This document shows positions 25,565 through 33,553 of a DNA stretch of 41,405 bases, piece by piece; position 1 is the stretch's first letter; each line of letters begins with the position of its first letter. The stretch covers positions 1 to 41,405 of the forward strand of contig JACKIB010000029.1 of the NCBI GenBank assembly GCA_020638695.1, read 5' to 3'. The notes under the pieces were generated by a model. That model ran no database searches, was not told where the DNA came from, and saw nothing but the letters and a program-made list of their open reading frames with translations. The translations under genes and the position numbers were made by a program. The stretch comes from Planctomycetota bacterium (GTDB lineage Bacteria; Planctomycetota; UBA1135; UBA2386).

Positions 25565-27045
25565 CGCGTCGGCGACACCCCGAATTGCTCACTGCAGCGC
25601 TCGGCGCGGTGCTCGCCTCGATCGCTGGAGTCGAGGCGCAGGGCGCCGCTCCGCCACCGCTGCTGCGCAACGGAGCGTTCTTCGAATGGAAGGAGGGCGC
25701 ACCCGTGGCATGGCAAGCCAGACACGCCCAAGGTCCGCTGCTGGGACGTCACGTCACGGTGAGCCCAGGGACCAACGGTCACGGCCTGGTACTGCATGCG
25801 GACACGCGGACCACCGCCTGGACCTACCTCGCGCAGGATGTGGAGGCCGAGCCGGGAAAGGTCTACCGCGTCGAGATCGACGCCGAGCTCACCGCGCCCG
25901 GGGGTGCAGCCGCGAGCTTCTTCGGGGTCGCGGCTCGGGGCAAGGCCGGCATGCACCGGCGCCTCACCGTGCTCCACCCCGGAGGTGCGGAACGCGATGC
26001 GGTCTACTTCCGCGCCCCACCCGACGCGCGGCGCGCGGAAGTGTTCGTACGGCTGTCGAGCACCGGTCGGCTGGCGGTCAGCCGCCTCACGATGACCGTG
26101 ATGCCACCGGATTCGAGCTTCGACGTGCTGGTGCGGGACATGGACCGACACTACAGCTACTTCGCCCACAAGAAGGTCGACTGGAAGGCGCTGACCGACG
26201 GGTTCCGCGACCGCATGCAGGCGGCGAGTGACGCAAACGCGTTCGTCGTCCAGGCGGTACAGATGCTCGCCGCGCTCCGCGATGGTCACGTGCACCTGGT
26301 CGACCCCGCCGGCAAGCTGCACCAGCCCTACCTCCCGCCGCGCACGCTGAACTTCGACTTCAAGCGGTTGCGCGGCGAACTGCGCGTTCCCCGCCAGTTC
26401 GGTCGCGCCGGGCTGGTGGCCAAGACCGCGGACGGGTTCGGCTACGTGCTGTTGGCGAGCTTCCGCAACGAATCGAGCAGCGACCTCGCCGAGCTGCTGC
26501 GCGCGCTCGACGGACTGCTCGACTGCCCTGGGCTGATCTTCGACGTGCGGGGGAACGGCGGCGGCAACGACGCGTGGGCGGCGCAGATCGCCTCGCGGCT
26601 GACCGATCGCGAGGTCGTGTATTCCACCACCCGCGTGCGCGCGGGAACCCGCCACGACGCATTCTCGGCCCCCCGACCGCAGTCGATCAAGCCGCGCAAG
26701 GGCCCGGTCGGGCGCCCCTACTCGCGTCCGATCGTCTGCCTGGCCGGATCGTTCACCATGAGTAGCGCCGAGGCCTTCGTGATGATGATGAAGGCCCTAC
26801 CGCACGCACGCGTGATCGGCGAGCCGACCCGCGGCTCCAGCGGCAATCCCAGCCCGCTCGATCTGCCGAACGGGGTCACCGTGCACTACTCGCGGTGGGT
26901 CCAGTGCCTCCCGGACGGCAGCGTCCTGGAGGGTCGCGGCGTGGTCCCCGACCAGGCGGTGGCGTGGAGCGAGGACGGAGCGGACAGCGTCTTCTCGGCC
27001 GGCCTGACCGACCTGCGTCAGCGCACCCGCGCGAGGGGTCGCTGA
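25561..27045 (+). CDS. S41 family peptidase (tricorn-like) with N-terminal beta-sandwich
   Basis: Product of 494 aa starting at GTG 25561, which overlaps the previous stop (GTGA). A signal peptide ends near residue 27. Residues about 33-180 are a predicted carbohydrate-binding-like beta-sandwich ('NGAFFEWKEGAPVAW', 'YLAQDVEAEPGKVYRVEID'). Residues about 185-490 are the S41 core: 'LRDGHVHLVDP' (His243), 'LIFDVRGNGGGNDAWA', 'FTMSSAEAF' with candidate nucleophile Ser401, and 'VIGEPTRGSSGNPS' (Glu421). The lysine of the CtpA Ser-Lys dyad is absent, so a tricorn/IRBP-type triad is more likely. No PDZ domain is seen. It is likely an exported protease working with the S15 enzyme. Confidence 0.88.
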   Translation: MTRRRHPELLTAALGAVLASIAGVEAQGAAPPPLLRNGAFFEWKEGAPVAWQARHAQGPLLGRHVTVSPGTNGHGLVLHADTRTTAWTYLAQDVEAEPGKVYRVEIDAELTAPGGAAASFFGVAARGKAGMHRRLTVLHPGGAERDAVYFRAPPDARRAEVFVRLSSTGRLAVSRLTMTVMPPDSSFDVLVRDMDRHYSYFAHKKVDWKALTDGFRDRMQAASDANAFVVQAVQMLAALRDGHVHLVDPAGKLHQPYLPPRTLNFDFKRLRGELRVPRQFGRAGLVAKTADGFGYVLLASFRNESSSDLAELLRALDGLLDCPGLIFDVRGNGGGNDAWAAQIASRLTDREVVYSTTRVRAGTRHDAFSAPRPQSIKPRKGPVGRPYSRPIVCLAGSFTMSSAEAFVMMMKALPHARVIGEPTRGSSGNPSPLDLPNGVTVHYSRWVQCLPDGSVLEGRGVVPDQAVAWSEDGADSVFSAGLTDLRQRTRARGR

Positions 27046-27048
27046 GCC

Positions 27049-27232
27049 GCAGGGGCCGCGGATCGTGCGGCACGCGAAGATTCTCCGGTACCTATCAAGA
27101 CACCTGGGCCGCTAGTTCTCACCGCGGGCAGCGGCCCCGGAAGCTCCAACAAACAAGCGGCCGGGGCCTCGTGGCGGCGCGAAGCGCTGCGCTCACCCAA
27201 GGGTTTGGGTGCGGCCCTGGCCGCGACAGGCT
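27049..27232 (+). repeat. Structured repeat family, copy A (tandem)
   Basis: This copy begins four bases after the stop of the S41 gene. It is about 97% identical by eye to copy B, which follows directly. It contains GGCCCCGG ... CCGGGGCC as a potential 8-bp stem (from about 27132), a CACCCAA/TTGGGTG hairpin and GCGGCCCTGGCCGC at the 3' end. Confidence 0.85.
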
Positions 27233-27414
27233 GCAGGGGCCGCGGATCGTGGCGGCACGCGAAGACTCTCCGGTACCTATCAAGACACCTGGGCCGCTAG
27301 TTCTCACCGCGGGCAGCGGCCCCGGAAGCTCCAACAAACAAGTGGCCGGGGCCTCGTGGCGGCGCGAAGCGCTGCGCTCACCCAAGGATTGGGTGCGGCC
27401 CTGGCCGCGATAGG
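27233..27414 (+). repeat. Structured repeat family, copy B (tandem)
   Basis: Direct tandem partner of copy A with a handful of differences: a one-base insertion near the 5' end, a few substitutions and a loop-length change. In the CACCCAA/TTGGGTG hairpin the stem is unchanged and only the loop differs (GGGT in A, GGA in B). Confidence 0.85.
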
Positions 27415-27461
27415 CGACGCTACCACGCTCGCTCGTGATGCGGTCTAATCCGCCGGCAGCA

Positions 27462-27863
27462 ATGACAATCCCGCAGCAGGCGATCTCGGTACTGGTGGTC
27501 GACAATCATCCGGCCATGCGCGACACATTGCAGCTGGCGTTGTCGAATGTCCCGGGGATCGAAGTGACCGACACCGCTGCCGACTCGGTCGCGATGCTGG
27601 CACAGCTGCGGGAACGGGAGATCGACGTCGTGCTGATGGACGTGTCGATGCCGGGGATCAGCGGATTCGAGGCGACCCGCATGGTGCGCGCGCAACACCG
27701 CGCCGAGGTCGTCATGCTCTCGATGGACGACTCCGACTGCCACCGCGCCCAGGCTCGGCTCGCCGGAGCCAAGGCCTTCGTGCTCAAGGCGACCCCGCTC
27801 GACGAGTTGGTGCAAGTGATCGAGAGCGTGGCGGCCGGGAACAGCTGCTGGCCAGACACATGA
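27462..27863 (+). CDS. Single-domain response regulator (receiver only)
   Basis: Product of 133 aa from ATG 27462; an upstream GTG at 27435 or ATG at 27438 is possible. The receiver fold is complete: acidic Asp14 in 'VLVVDNHPAMRD', phosphoacceptor Asp60 in 'VVLMDVSMPGISG', Ser87 in 'VVMLSMDD' and Lys109 in 'AFVLKATPLDE'. The sequence style is NarL/FixJ-like, but the gene stops right after the receiver, so no DNA-binding output is present. The ATG of the kinase gene overlaps its TGA (ATGA). It probably acts by protein interaction or as a phosphate sink with the kinase encoded next. Confidence 0.88.
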   Translation: MTIPQQAISVLVVDNHPAMRDTLQLALSNVPGIEVTDTAADSVAMLAQLREREIDVVLMDVSMPGISGFEATRMVRAQHRAEVVMLSMDDSDCHRAQARLAGAKAFVLKATPLDELVQVIESVAAGNSCWPDT

Positions 27864-28882
27864 CCTCCCCACCGCACGATGCGTCGCTCCACCGGCTGGC
27901 CTTCCACAACTCGCCGGTTCCGATGGCGATGTTCCGGTTCGAGAATCTCGACGACCCCGGATCGATCCGGCAGATCGACTGCAACGATGCGGCGTGCGAG
28001 GTGGTGGCGCACGACATGCACCGGGACAACGGCAGGTTGTGGTCGGAGATTTCGCCCGAACTGGCCGAGTCGCACTTCGCACCGGTGTTCCGGCGCGTGG
28101 TGGAGACCGGCCAGCCGGAGTGCTACCAGATCAGCTACGGCGATCGGGAGTACCGCCAAGGCGTCTGGCGGGGCACGGTCACCCGCCTCGCGGATGGACT
28201 CGTCCTGTGCGTGTTCGACGACTGTACCGCGGAGATCGAGCTCGAGCGGAAGCGCCGCGATCACCGCACCCGAGTCCTCGATCTCCAAGAGATCGAACGC
28301 GCCGCCTTGGCACGCGAACTGCACGACGGCATCGGGCAGGACCTGGCAGCGTTGGCGACCCTCGCGGAGCTGCTGGAACGCAGGCAGCCGAACGACCACA
28401 CCAACCGACTCCGCACCGGGCTGGCCCAGCTGGTCGCCGACCTCCGTCGGTTGTCGTTCGGGTTGCATCCTCCCGGGCTCGAAGAGCGTGGCCTGCGGAG
28501 CGCGATGGAGGAACTGGTCCGGCGCACCGTCACCTGCCACCCGGAAACCGAAGTCCGAGTGGACGTGGCTGACCCGCCACCGGAGGTCGCACGGTGCATC
28601 GAACGCGAGCTGGCGGCCTACCGGATCATCCAGGAGGCGCTGTGCAACGCGCTGCGGCACGGCCGACCATCGCGGATCGAGATCCGCTTGGAGCGCCGGC
28701 CGAACCGGATCACCGGCTGGGTGACCGACGACGGCACGGGTTTCGATCCGGCATCGGTCTCGCCCGGCTTCGGGCTGTACTCGATGCGCGAGCGCGCGGA
28801 GCTCGCCGGGGGCACGCTGCGGGTCTCGTCGCCGGCGTCCGAAGAGCTCGGCACCGAGGTGCACTTCACCCTTTCGGTGTGA
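27860..28882 (+). CDS. NarL-system-type (HisKA_3) sensor histidine kinase, soluble, PAS-like input
   Basis: Product of 340 aa whose ATG overlaps the receiver gene's stop. Residues about 10-125 look like a PAS domain ('LHRLAFHNSPVPMAMFRFENL', 'VLCVFDDCTAEIELERKR'). The HisKA_3 helix follows with His155 in 'ARELHDGIGQDLAAL', then the HATPase domain with Asn263 in 'IIQEALCNALRHG', 'VTDDGTGFDP' (about 288-297) and 'GFGLYSMRERAELAGG'. No transmembrane segments are present, so the signal is cytoplasmic. The coupled single-domain receiver is the obvious partner. A DNA-binding regulator for this kinase would have to lie outside the window. Confidence 0.9.
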   Translation: MTSPPHDASLHRLAFHNSPVPMAMFRFENLDDPGSIRQIDCNDAACEVVAHDMHRDNGRLWSEISPELAESHFAPVFRRVVETGQPECYQISYGDREYRQGVWRGTVTRLADGLVLCVFDDCTAEIELERKRRDHRTRVLDLQEIERAALARELHDGIGQDLAALATLAELLERRQPNDHTNRLRTGLAQLVADLRRLSFGLHPPGLEERGLRSAMEELVRRTVTCHPETEVRVDVADPPPEVARCIERELAAYRIIQEALCNALRHGRPSRIEIRLERRPNRITGWVTDDGTGFDPASVSPGFGLYSMRERAELAGGTLRVSSPASEELGTEVHFTLSV

Positions 28883-28979
28883 AGCGACGACTCGGCCCCC
28901 CGCGTCGCGTGGTGGCGAGCGACGCGGGTCCGAGCGCGAGGTGGACACGGCGGTTTCGGCCGGCACACTCTGCGGACCC

Positions 28980-30527
28980 ATGCTGATCGGAATCGACATG
29001 TCGCTGACCGCCGAGAAGAAGACCGGCCTGCCGAGCTACGCTCGGTCGCTGGTCGCGGCGCTCGCACGCATCGATCGAACCAACCGGTACTTGCTCTACC
29101 CGTTCGTGTGGCACAGCTTTCCGCCGAACTACCGGAGCGCGTTCTGTCCGCGACAGCGCAACTTCCGGCAGGCGCGGCGCGGCGTACCAGCGGCGTTGGT
29201 CGACTACTTGTGGCGACACTCGAAGATCGACAACGACTGGCTGATCGGCGGCGACCCGGACGTCTACTTCAGTCCGTTCCACAGCGTCCCGCCGCGGCAC
29301 TTCAAGCGGCTGGTGAGCGTGTTCCACGACGTGGCGTTCCGAGTGCATCCGGAGTTCAGCACTCAGGTCAACCTCGAGCACTGCGAGACGCAGTTCCAAC
29401 GTGCAGTGGTCGGGGCGGACAAGATGGTGACGGTGTCTCACTTCTCCAAGGCCGAGATCGTGAAGCACATGGGGGTTCCGGCGGACTGGATCGCGGTGAC
29501 CCACGAGGCCGCGGACCCGATGTACCGGCGGATCGAGGGGGCCCGCATTCCGGAGCGGATCCGCAAGGAGCTGCGCCAGACCGAACAGACCATCCTGTAC
29601 GTCGGATCGGTGGAGCCGCGCAAGAACCTGAGCACCTTGGTCGAGGCGTTCCGCGCCCTGTGCGCCCGGGGTCGGTGCGACGCGCAGTTGATCATCGCCG
29701 GTGGATCGGGGTGGAAGAACACCCAGGTGTACGCCGCAGTGGACGAGTACGGCCTCGGCGACCGCGTGCACTTCACGGGCTACGTCACCGACCAGGAGCT
29801 GGTCGAGCTCTACAACAGCACCGCGGTGTTCGTCTTCCCGACCATCTACGAGGGCTTCGGGCTGCCGGTGATCGAAGCGATGAGCTGCGGGACTGCGGTG
29901 GTGACCACGCGCGTCGCCTCGATCCCGGAGATCGGCGGCGATGCGGTGGCCTACGTCGACGACCCGTATGACGCGGACGGCCTGTCGCAGCGGTTGGAGG
30001 ACGTCCTGCTCGACAGGGAACTGCGGCGCGACCTCGGCAGCCGGGGCATGGCTCGGGCCGCGACGTTCACCTGGGAGCGCACCGCCCGCGAGACCCTCGC
30101 GGTGATCGAGGAGGTCCACCGCGACCCGGCGTTCCAGCGCCGCGAGGTCGAGGTCGGGCGCGACGAGCGCGGCCTGCACCGTGGCTGGTACGCGGCCGAG
30201 TTCGACAACGGCAAGGCTTTCCGCTGGTCGAAGCGCCGCGGTTCGGTCCGGCTGGTGCCACGCCCCGGCACGCTGGTGGTCGAGGCCGCCGGCGGCGTGC
30301 CCGGCGACGAGCAGGTGCTCGGCGTGCGGGTCGACGGCCACCTGGTCGGGCATGGCTCCCTGGGGCACGCGTGGCGGACCATGCGATTCGCCATCCCCCC
30401 GGAGATTCCGACCGACCGCGAGGTCGAGATCGCGCTGGAGGTGAACTTCGCCCTCCCGCCATCGATCAAGGGCGGCGACCCCCGCGAGCTGGGTGCGCGC
30501 GTGGTCCGGGTGGCGTTCGAGGGGTGA
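28980..30527 (+). CDS. Glycosyltransferase family 4 with C-terminal beta-sandwich
   Basis: Product of 515 aa; I choose ATG 28980 because 'MLIGIDMSLTAEKKTGLPSYARSL' is a standard GT4 opening. The GT-B fold spans about residues 1-390: 'FSPFHSVPPRHFKRLVSVFHDVAF', 'TVSHFSKAEIVKHMGV', 'ILYVGSVEPRKNLSTLVEAFRAL', 'FVFPTIYEGFGLPVIEAMSCGT' with the E-x7-E motif near residue 290. Residues about 398-515 are a beta-sandwich with 'RGWYAAEFDNG', 'FRWSKRRGSVRL' and 'ELGARVVRVAFE'. It is homologous by eye to the end of the GT2 at 17159-19291. A mannosyl- or similar transferase role is likely. Confidence 0.9.
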   Translation: MLIGIDMSLTAEKKTGLPSYARSLVAALARIDRTNRYLLYPFVWHSFPPNYRSAFCPRQRNFRQARRGVPAALVDYLWRHSKIDNDWLIGGDPDVYFSPFHSVPPRHFKRLVSVFHDVAFRVHPEFSTQVNLEHCETQFQRAVVGADKMVTVSHFSKAEIVKHMGVPADWIAVTHEAADPMYRRIEGARIPERIRKELRQTEQTILYVGSVEPRKNLSTLVEAFRALCARGRCDAQLIIAGGSGWKNTQVYAAVDEYGLGDRVHFTGYVTDQELVELYNSTAVFVFPTIYEGFGLPVIEAMSCGTAVVTTRVASIPEIGGDAVAYVDDPYDADGLSQRLEDVLLDRELRRDLGSRGMARAATFTWERTARETLAVIEEVHRDPAFQRREVEVGRDERGLHRGWYAAEFDNGKAFRWSKRRGSVRLVPRPGTLVVEAAGGVPGDEQVLGVRVDGHLVGHGSLGHAWRTMRFAIPPEIPTDREVEIALEVNFALPPSIKGGDPRELGARVVRVAFEG

Positions 30528-30632
30528 CACGCGGCCTTTTCCGCCGTTTCGCCACGGAACTCCTGCGAGGTGATGACTAGACTTCGTGCACCCCGCCACC
30601 GCTTCGACCCGACTCATCCCCCCTGCGACACC

Positions 30633-31928
30633 ATGCCGGCCACCCCTAGCACCGCGAAACTGACCATCGGCGACCGCGAGATCGAGTTACCGCTGATCCG
30701 GGGAACCGAGGGCGAAGTAGCCATCGACGTCCGCCGATTGCGCGCGGAGATGGGCGTAATCACCTACGACCCGGGCTTCGGCAACACCGGTTCGTGCTTG
30801 AGCAAAGTGACGTTCCTCAACGGCGAGGAGGGAGTGCTCCGCTACGCCGGGTACCCGATCGAACAGCTGGCAGAGAACAGCCACTTCCTCGAAGTCGCGT
30901 GGCTGCTGTTCTACCAAGAGCTGCCGACCGCCAAGCAGCTCGCGGCGTTCGAGCACGAGGTCAAGTACCACACGATGGTGCACGAAGACCTCAAGCGGTT
31001 CTTCTCCAGCCTGCCGAAGGCCGGCCATCCGATGGCGATCTGCGCGGCGACGGTCGGCGCGCTGTCGACCTTCTACGAGGAGGTCAAGTACGACGACCCG
31101 GCGGAGGAGCGCTGGGCCGCAGCGGTCCGGCTGCTGGCCAAGATGCCGACTATCGCCGCGTACTCGTACAAGCACAGCGTCGGACAGCCGTTCATGTACC
31201 CGCGCAACGACCTGCCGTACTCGGCCAACGCGCTGCACATGATGTTCGCGACACCGTGCGAGCAGTACACGCCCGATCCGGTAGCGGTGAAGGCGCTCGA
31301 CCTACTGCTCATCCTGCACGCCGACCACGAACAGAACTGCTCCACCAGCACGGTGCGAACCGTCGGCAGCTCGCTGGCCAACATGTTCGCCAGCGTTTCG
31401 GCCGGGATCTCGGCGCTCTGGGGACCGCTGCACGGCGGCGCCAACCAGAAGGTGATCGAGATGCTGATCTCGATCCACGACGGCGAGCGCACGGCTCGCG
31501 AGTTCATGGACCTGGCCAAGGACAAGAACAGCGGTGTGCGACTGATGGGGTTCGGCCACCGCGTCTACCGCAACTACGACCCGCGGGCGAAGATCCTCAA
31601 GAAGGCCTGCCACGAACTGTTGGCGCGCACCGGCACCGCGAACCCGCTGCTGGAAATCGCGCTCGAGCTCGAGGCAATCGCGCTGCAGGACTCGTACTTC
31701 GTCGAGCGCAAGCTGTACCCCAACGTCGATTTCTACTCGGGGATCATCTACCAGGCGCTGAACATCCCGATCGACATGTTCACGGTGTTCTTCGCGCTCG
31801 GCCGGCTGCCCGGCTGGATCTCGCAGTGGCTGGAATTCCACCGCGACCCCGACTCGCGCATCAACCGGCCGCGCCAGGTCTACCAGGGCCACACGATGCG
31901 CGACTACAAGCCGATCGAAGCGCGCTAG
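30633..31928 (+). CDS. gltA: Citrate synthase (type II, hexameric class)
   Basis: Product of 431 aa from ATG 30633 and full length. It condenses acetyl-CoA and oxaloacetate to citrate, the entry step of the TCA cycle, in the cytoplasm. Conserved features are 'LTIGDREIELPLIRGTEG' N-terminal beta domain, 'VITYDPGFGNTGSCLSKVTFLNGEEGVLRYAGYPIEQLA', and catalytic His267 in 'WGPLHGGANQKV', His309 in 'GFGHRVYRNYDPRA' and Asp366 in 'YPNVDFYSG'. 'LHADHEQNCSTSTVR' binds oxaloacetate. A candidate -10 hexamer TAGACT lies at 30578-30583, giving a leader of about 45 nt. It stands alone; a hairpin at 32035-32056 follows about 110 bp downstream. Confidence 0.97.
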   Translation: MPATPSTAKLTIGDREIELPLIRGTEGEVAIDVRRLRAEMGVITYDPGFGNTGSCLSKVTFLNGEEGVLRYAGYPIEQLAENSHFLEVAWLLFYQELPTAKQLAAFEHEVKYHTMVHEDLKRFFSSLPKAGHPMAICAATVGALSTFYEEVKYDDPAEERWAAAVRLLAKMPTIAAYSYKHSVGQPFMYPRNDLPYSANALHMMFATPCEQYTPDPVAVKALDLLLILHADHEQNCSTSTVRTVGSSLANMFASVSAGISALWGPLHGGANQKVIEMLISIHDGERTAREFMDLAKDKNSGVRLMGFGHRVYRNYDPRAKILKKACHELLARTGTANPLLEIALELEAIALQDSYFVERKLYPNVDFYSGIIYQALNIPIDMFTVFFALGRLPGWISQWLEFHRDPDSRINRPRQVYQGHTMRDYKPIEAR

Positions 31929-32034
31929 AGCTGGACCGGCTGGACTCGTTGGAACGAGCACCGTGGGGTGCGGGACGTGGGTTTGTGGCGGGGACCGTGC
32001 GGGCGGGTGCGGAGCACTTGCCCTGAGGCTGCGC

Positions 32035-32056
32035 ATTCCATGTGAAAACATGGAAT
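32035..32056 (+). terminator. Hairpin with GAAA tetraloop after gltA
   Basis: ATTCCATGT and ACATGGAAT form a perfect 9-bp stem closed by GAAA. It lacks a following T tract, so it is an imperfect intrinsic terminator; it may instead stabilise the gltA mRNA 3' end or mark the border of the mobile region. Confidence 0.45.
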
Positions 32057-32147
32057 TGTGAGCGCGCGGGTGCGGGAAGTAGAATGTGTGGGTTCGCGGG
32101 CACCGGGGCTCCCTCAACCTCGAGCTCTGAAGCCGCGGGGCTCTCCA

Positions 32148-32224
32148 CGGCCCCGTCGCCGTCGGCATCGGTCCAGGCTCGCTTCGCTCGGCTAGAGCGA
32201 CCGATGCCGACGGCGACGGGGCCG
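32148..32224. repeat. Long perfect palindrome upstream of the transposase (REP-like)
   Basis: Arms at 32148-32173 and 32199-32224 are perfectly complementary over 26 bp, separated by a 25-nt loop. The core GTCGGCATCGG and a CCCCGTC flank also occur in the palindrome downstream of the transposase (33318-33400). This copy has an extra GTCGCC within the arm. Confidence 0.88.
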
Positions 32225-32287
32225 CGGGCCGCGGGGGGTGGGGGAGGGGTAGGCGATTGGGGGAGGGGGCGTGTGCGGGATGTTGGC

Positions 32288-32580
32288 GGATTGGCGATCC
32301 TGTTCGGTCGTGGCGGAGTAGGTGTGGAAGCGTGGATTCGTGAACGGATGGTCGGGGCCTCGGGAACAGTGCCCGAACAAGGTGGGGGGAATCGTGCGTG
32401 AGACGTGGTTGGATTGGCGATCACGCTGGGTCGCGGATCCGTCGGGTCGCGGCTGGGCTTGGGCGAACAGTGCCCGAACAAGACCGGGGGGTTCGTTCGC
32501 TCGTCGAGAACATATGTTAGAACAATCAATCGTGAGTTGACATTCGTCGGCTTGGGCTGTACAACTGTGCTCCAACAAGG
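32288..32580 (+). repeat. Degenerate repeats of about 100 bp leading into the transposase
   Basis: GAACAGTGCCCGAACAAG is exact at 32364-32381 and 32465-32482; a weaker copy (14 of 17 bases) is at 32563-32579, next to the transposase start. Spacing is 101 and 97 bp. A second motif, GGATTGGCGATC, is found at 32288-32299 and 32411-32422. Confidence 0.75.
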
Positions 32581-32585
32581 GTGGG

Positions 32586-33272
32586 GTGGTGTCGATGAAG
32601 CGATCGGAAGAGCACACGGGCCTGCTGCCGTTTCCTCGAATGAACTGGGGTGGCCGGCGCAAAGGGGCCGGACCGAAGCCGAAGGGCGGCAAGGCTGGCG
32701 TATCGCATCGCAGCCGTGCGGCCCTCGCTTCACGGTTTCCGGTTCACGTGACCACACGTTTGATGCGTGGGCTCCCGACGTTGCGCAGCCAGGGGGTGTA
32801 CGGGGTGCTGTGCACGGCGTTCGCGAAGGGCTGCGAGCGCAACGGCTTTCGTTTGGTGCACTACTCCGTGCAGGGCAACCACCTGCACATGATCGTCGAG
32901 GCGAACGATCGCTCGTGCTTGTCGCGCGGCATGCAGGGGTTGTTGGTCCGCATTGCTCGGGCTTTGAACCGGCTGTGGCGTCGCGCGGGCAAGGTGTTCG
33001 CCGACCGCTACCACGACCACATCTTGCGCACCCCGCGCGAAGTGCGGCATGCGCTGGCCTACGTGCTGAACAACGCCCGGCGCCACGGCGTGCGTTTGGC
33101 GCGGGAGATCGACTGGTTCACTTCGGGATGGTGGTTCGACGGCTGGCGCGAGCGGCTGACGAGCACACTGTCCTCGGGCCTCACCCGACCGGTCGCACGT
33201 GCGCGTAACTGGCTACTCGACGTCGGCTGGCGAAGACACGGTCTGATCAGCCACCACGAAGTCCCGGGCTGA
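32586..33272 (+). CDS. REP-associated tyrosine (IS200/Y1-like) transposase
   Basis: Product of 228 aa from GTG 32586, with AAGG five bases upstream; GTG 32589 and ATG 32595 are alternatives. The N-terminus is strongly basic ('NWGGRRKGAGPKPKGGKAG'), as in RAYTs. The Y1 domain has 'YGVLCTAFAKGCERNGFRLVHYSVQGNHLHMIVEA' with the HUH pair His99/His101, then 'ALNRLWRRAGKVFADRYHDHILRTPREVRHALAYVLNNARRHG'-type helices whose Tyr142 or Tyr159 may be catalytic. RAYTs nick single-stranded DNA at palindromes and are thought to spread REP/BIME elements. Two large palindromes with a shared core flank this gene. No paired tnpB is present. Confidence 0.88.
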   Translation: MVSMKRSEEHTGLLPFPRMNWGGRRKGAGPKPKGGKAGVSHRSRAALASRFPVHVTTRLMRGLPTLRSQGVYGVLCTAFAKGCERNGFRLVHYSVQGNHLHMIVEANDRSCLSRGMQGLLVRIARALNRLWRRAGKVFADRYHDHILRTPREVRHALAYVLNNARRHGVRLAREIDWFTSGWWFDGWRERLTSTLSSGLTRPVARARNWLLDVGWRRHGLISHHEVPG

Positions 33273-33317
33273 CGCGCAGATTCCCTGCACGCTCACACAA
33301 CTCCAAGACTTCCCGCA

Positions 33318-33400
33318 CTCCCCTCGCGGCCCCGTCGGCATCGGCTTCGGTCGCAACTTGCCCCTGATCGAAGCCGATGCCGACGGGGTCGAGAGGGGAG
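33318..33400. repeat. Long palindrome downstream of the transposase (REP-like)
   Basis: CCCCGTCGGCATCGGCTTCG at 33330-33349 pairs perfectly with 33369-33388 (20 bp, 19-nt loop). An outer stem CTCCCCTC (33318-33325) / GAGGGGAG (33393-33400) extends it after an internal loop. It starts 46 bp after the transposase stop and shares its core with the upstream palindrome. Confidence 0.88.
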
Positions 33401-33553
33401 CCCTCGCGGTTCTCGAGGTTGAGGCGGAGCGAGCCCACGAGTTTCCTCCGGACAGTCCACGGGTCCTCACCGAGTACCGCAACCACGAGCAGCCGCTCCC
33501 GGCGAATCGCGAACGAACCCATCCGCCCCCCACCCCCCGACCGAACCCCGCGA

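Larger units (their letters stand above)
27046..27461. other. Intergenic region filled by a tandem duplicated repeat
   Basis: The 416-bp gap is almost entirely the two repeat copies at 27049-27414. The remaining roughly 45 bp before the response-regulator start show no clear promoter. Apparent reading frames repeat in both copies but have no start signals or credible protein features. Confidence 0.7.
31929..32585. other. Repeat-rich intergenic region upstream of the transposase
   Basis: This 657-bp gap holds a hairpin with a GAAA loop (32035-32056), a perfect 26-bp-arm palindrome (32148-32224), a G-rich tract (about 32224-32275) and degenerate repeats of about 100 bp (32288-32580). Open frames across it are explained by repeats and composition. 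No gene was accepted. Confidence 0.7.

Noticed and set aside
27018..27505. Small frames repeated in both tandem repeat copies
   Set aside because: They repeat because the DNA repeats; no start signal, and frame content is not kept in copy C.
32288..32580. CRISPR-like array
   Set aside because: Only two to three degenerate copies, about 100 bp apart, without uniform repeats or spacers and without cas genes.
32042..32757. Small frames with recurring 'EQCPNK' peptides upstream of the transposase
   Set aside because: The recurring peptide comes from the 18-bp DNA repeat; frames differ between copies and cross the large palindrome.
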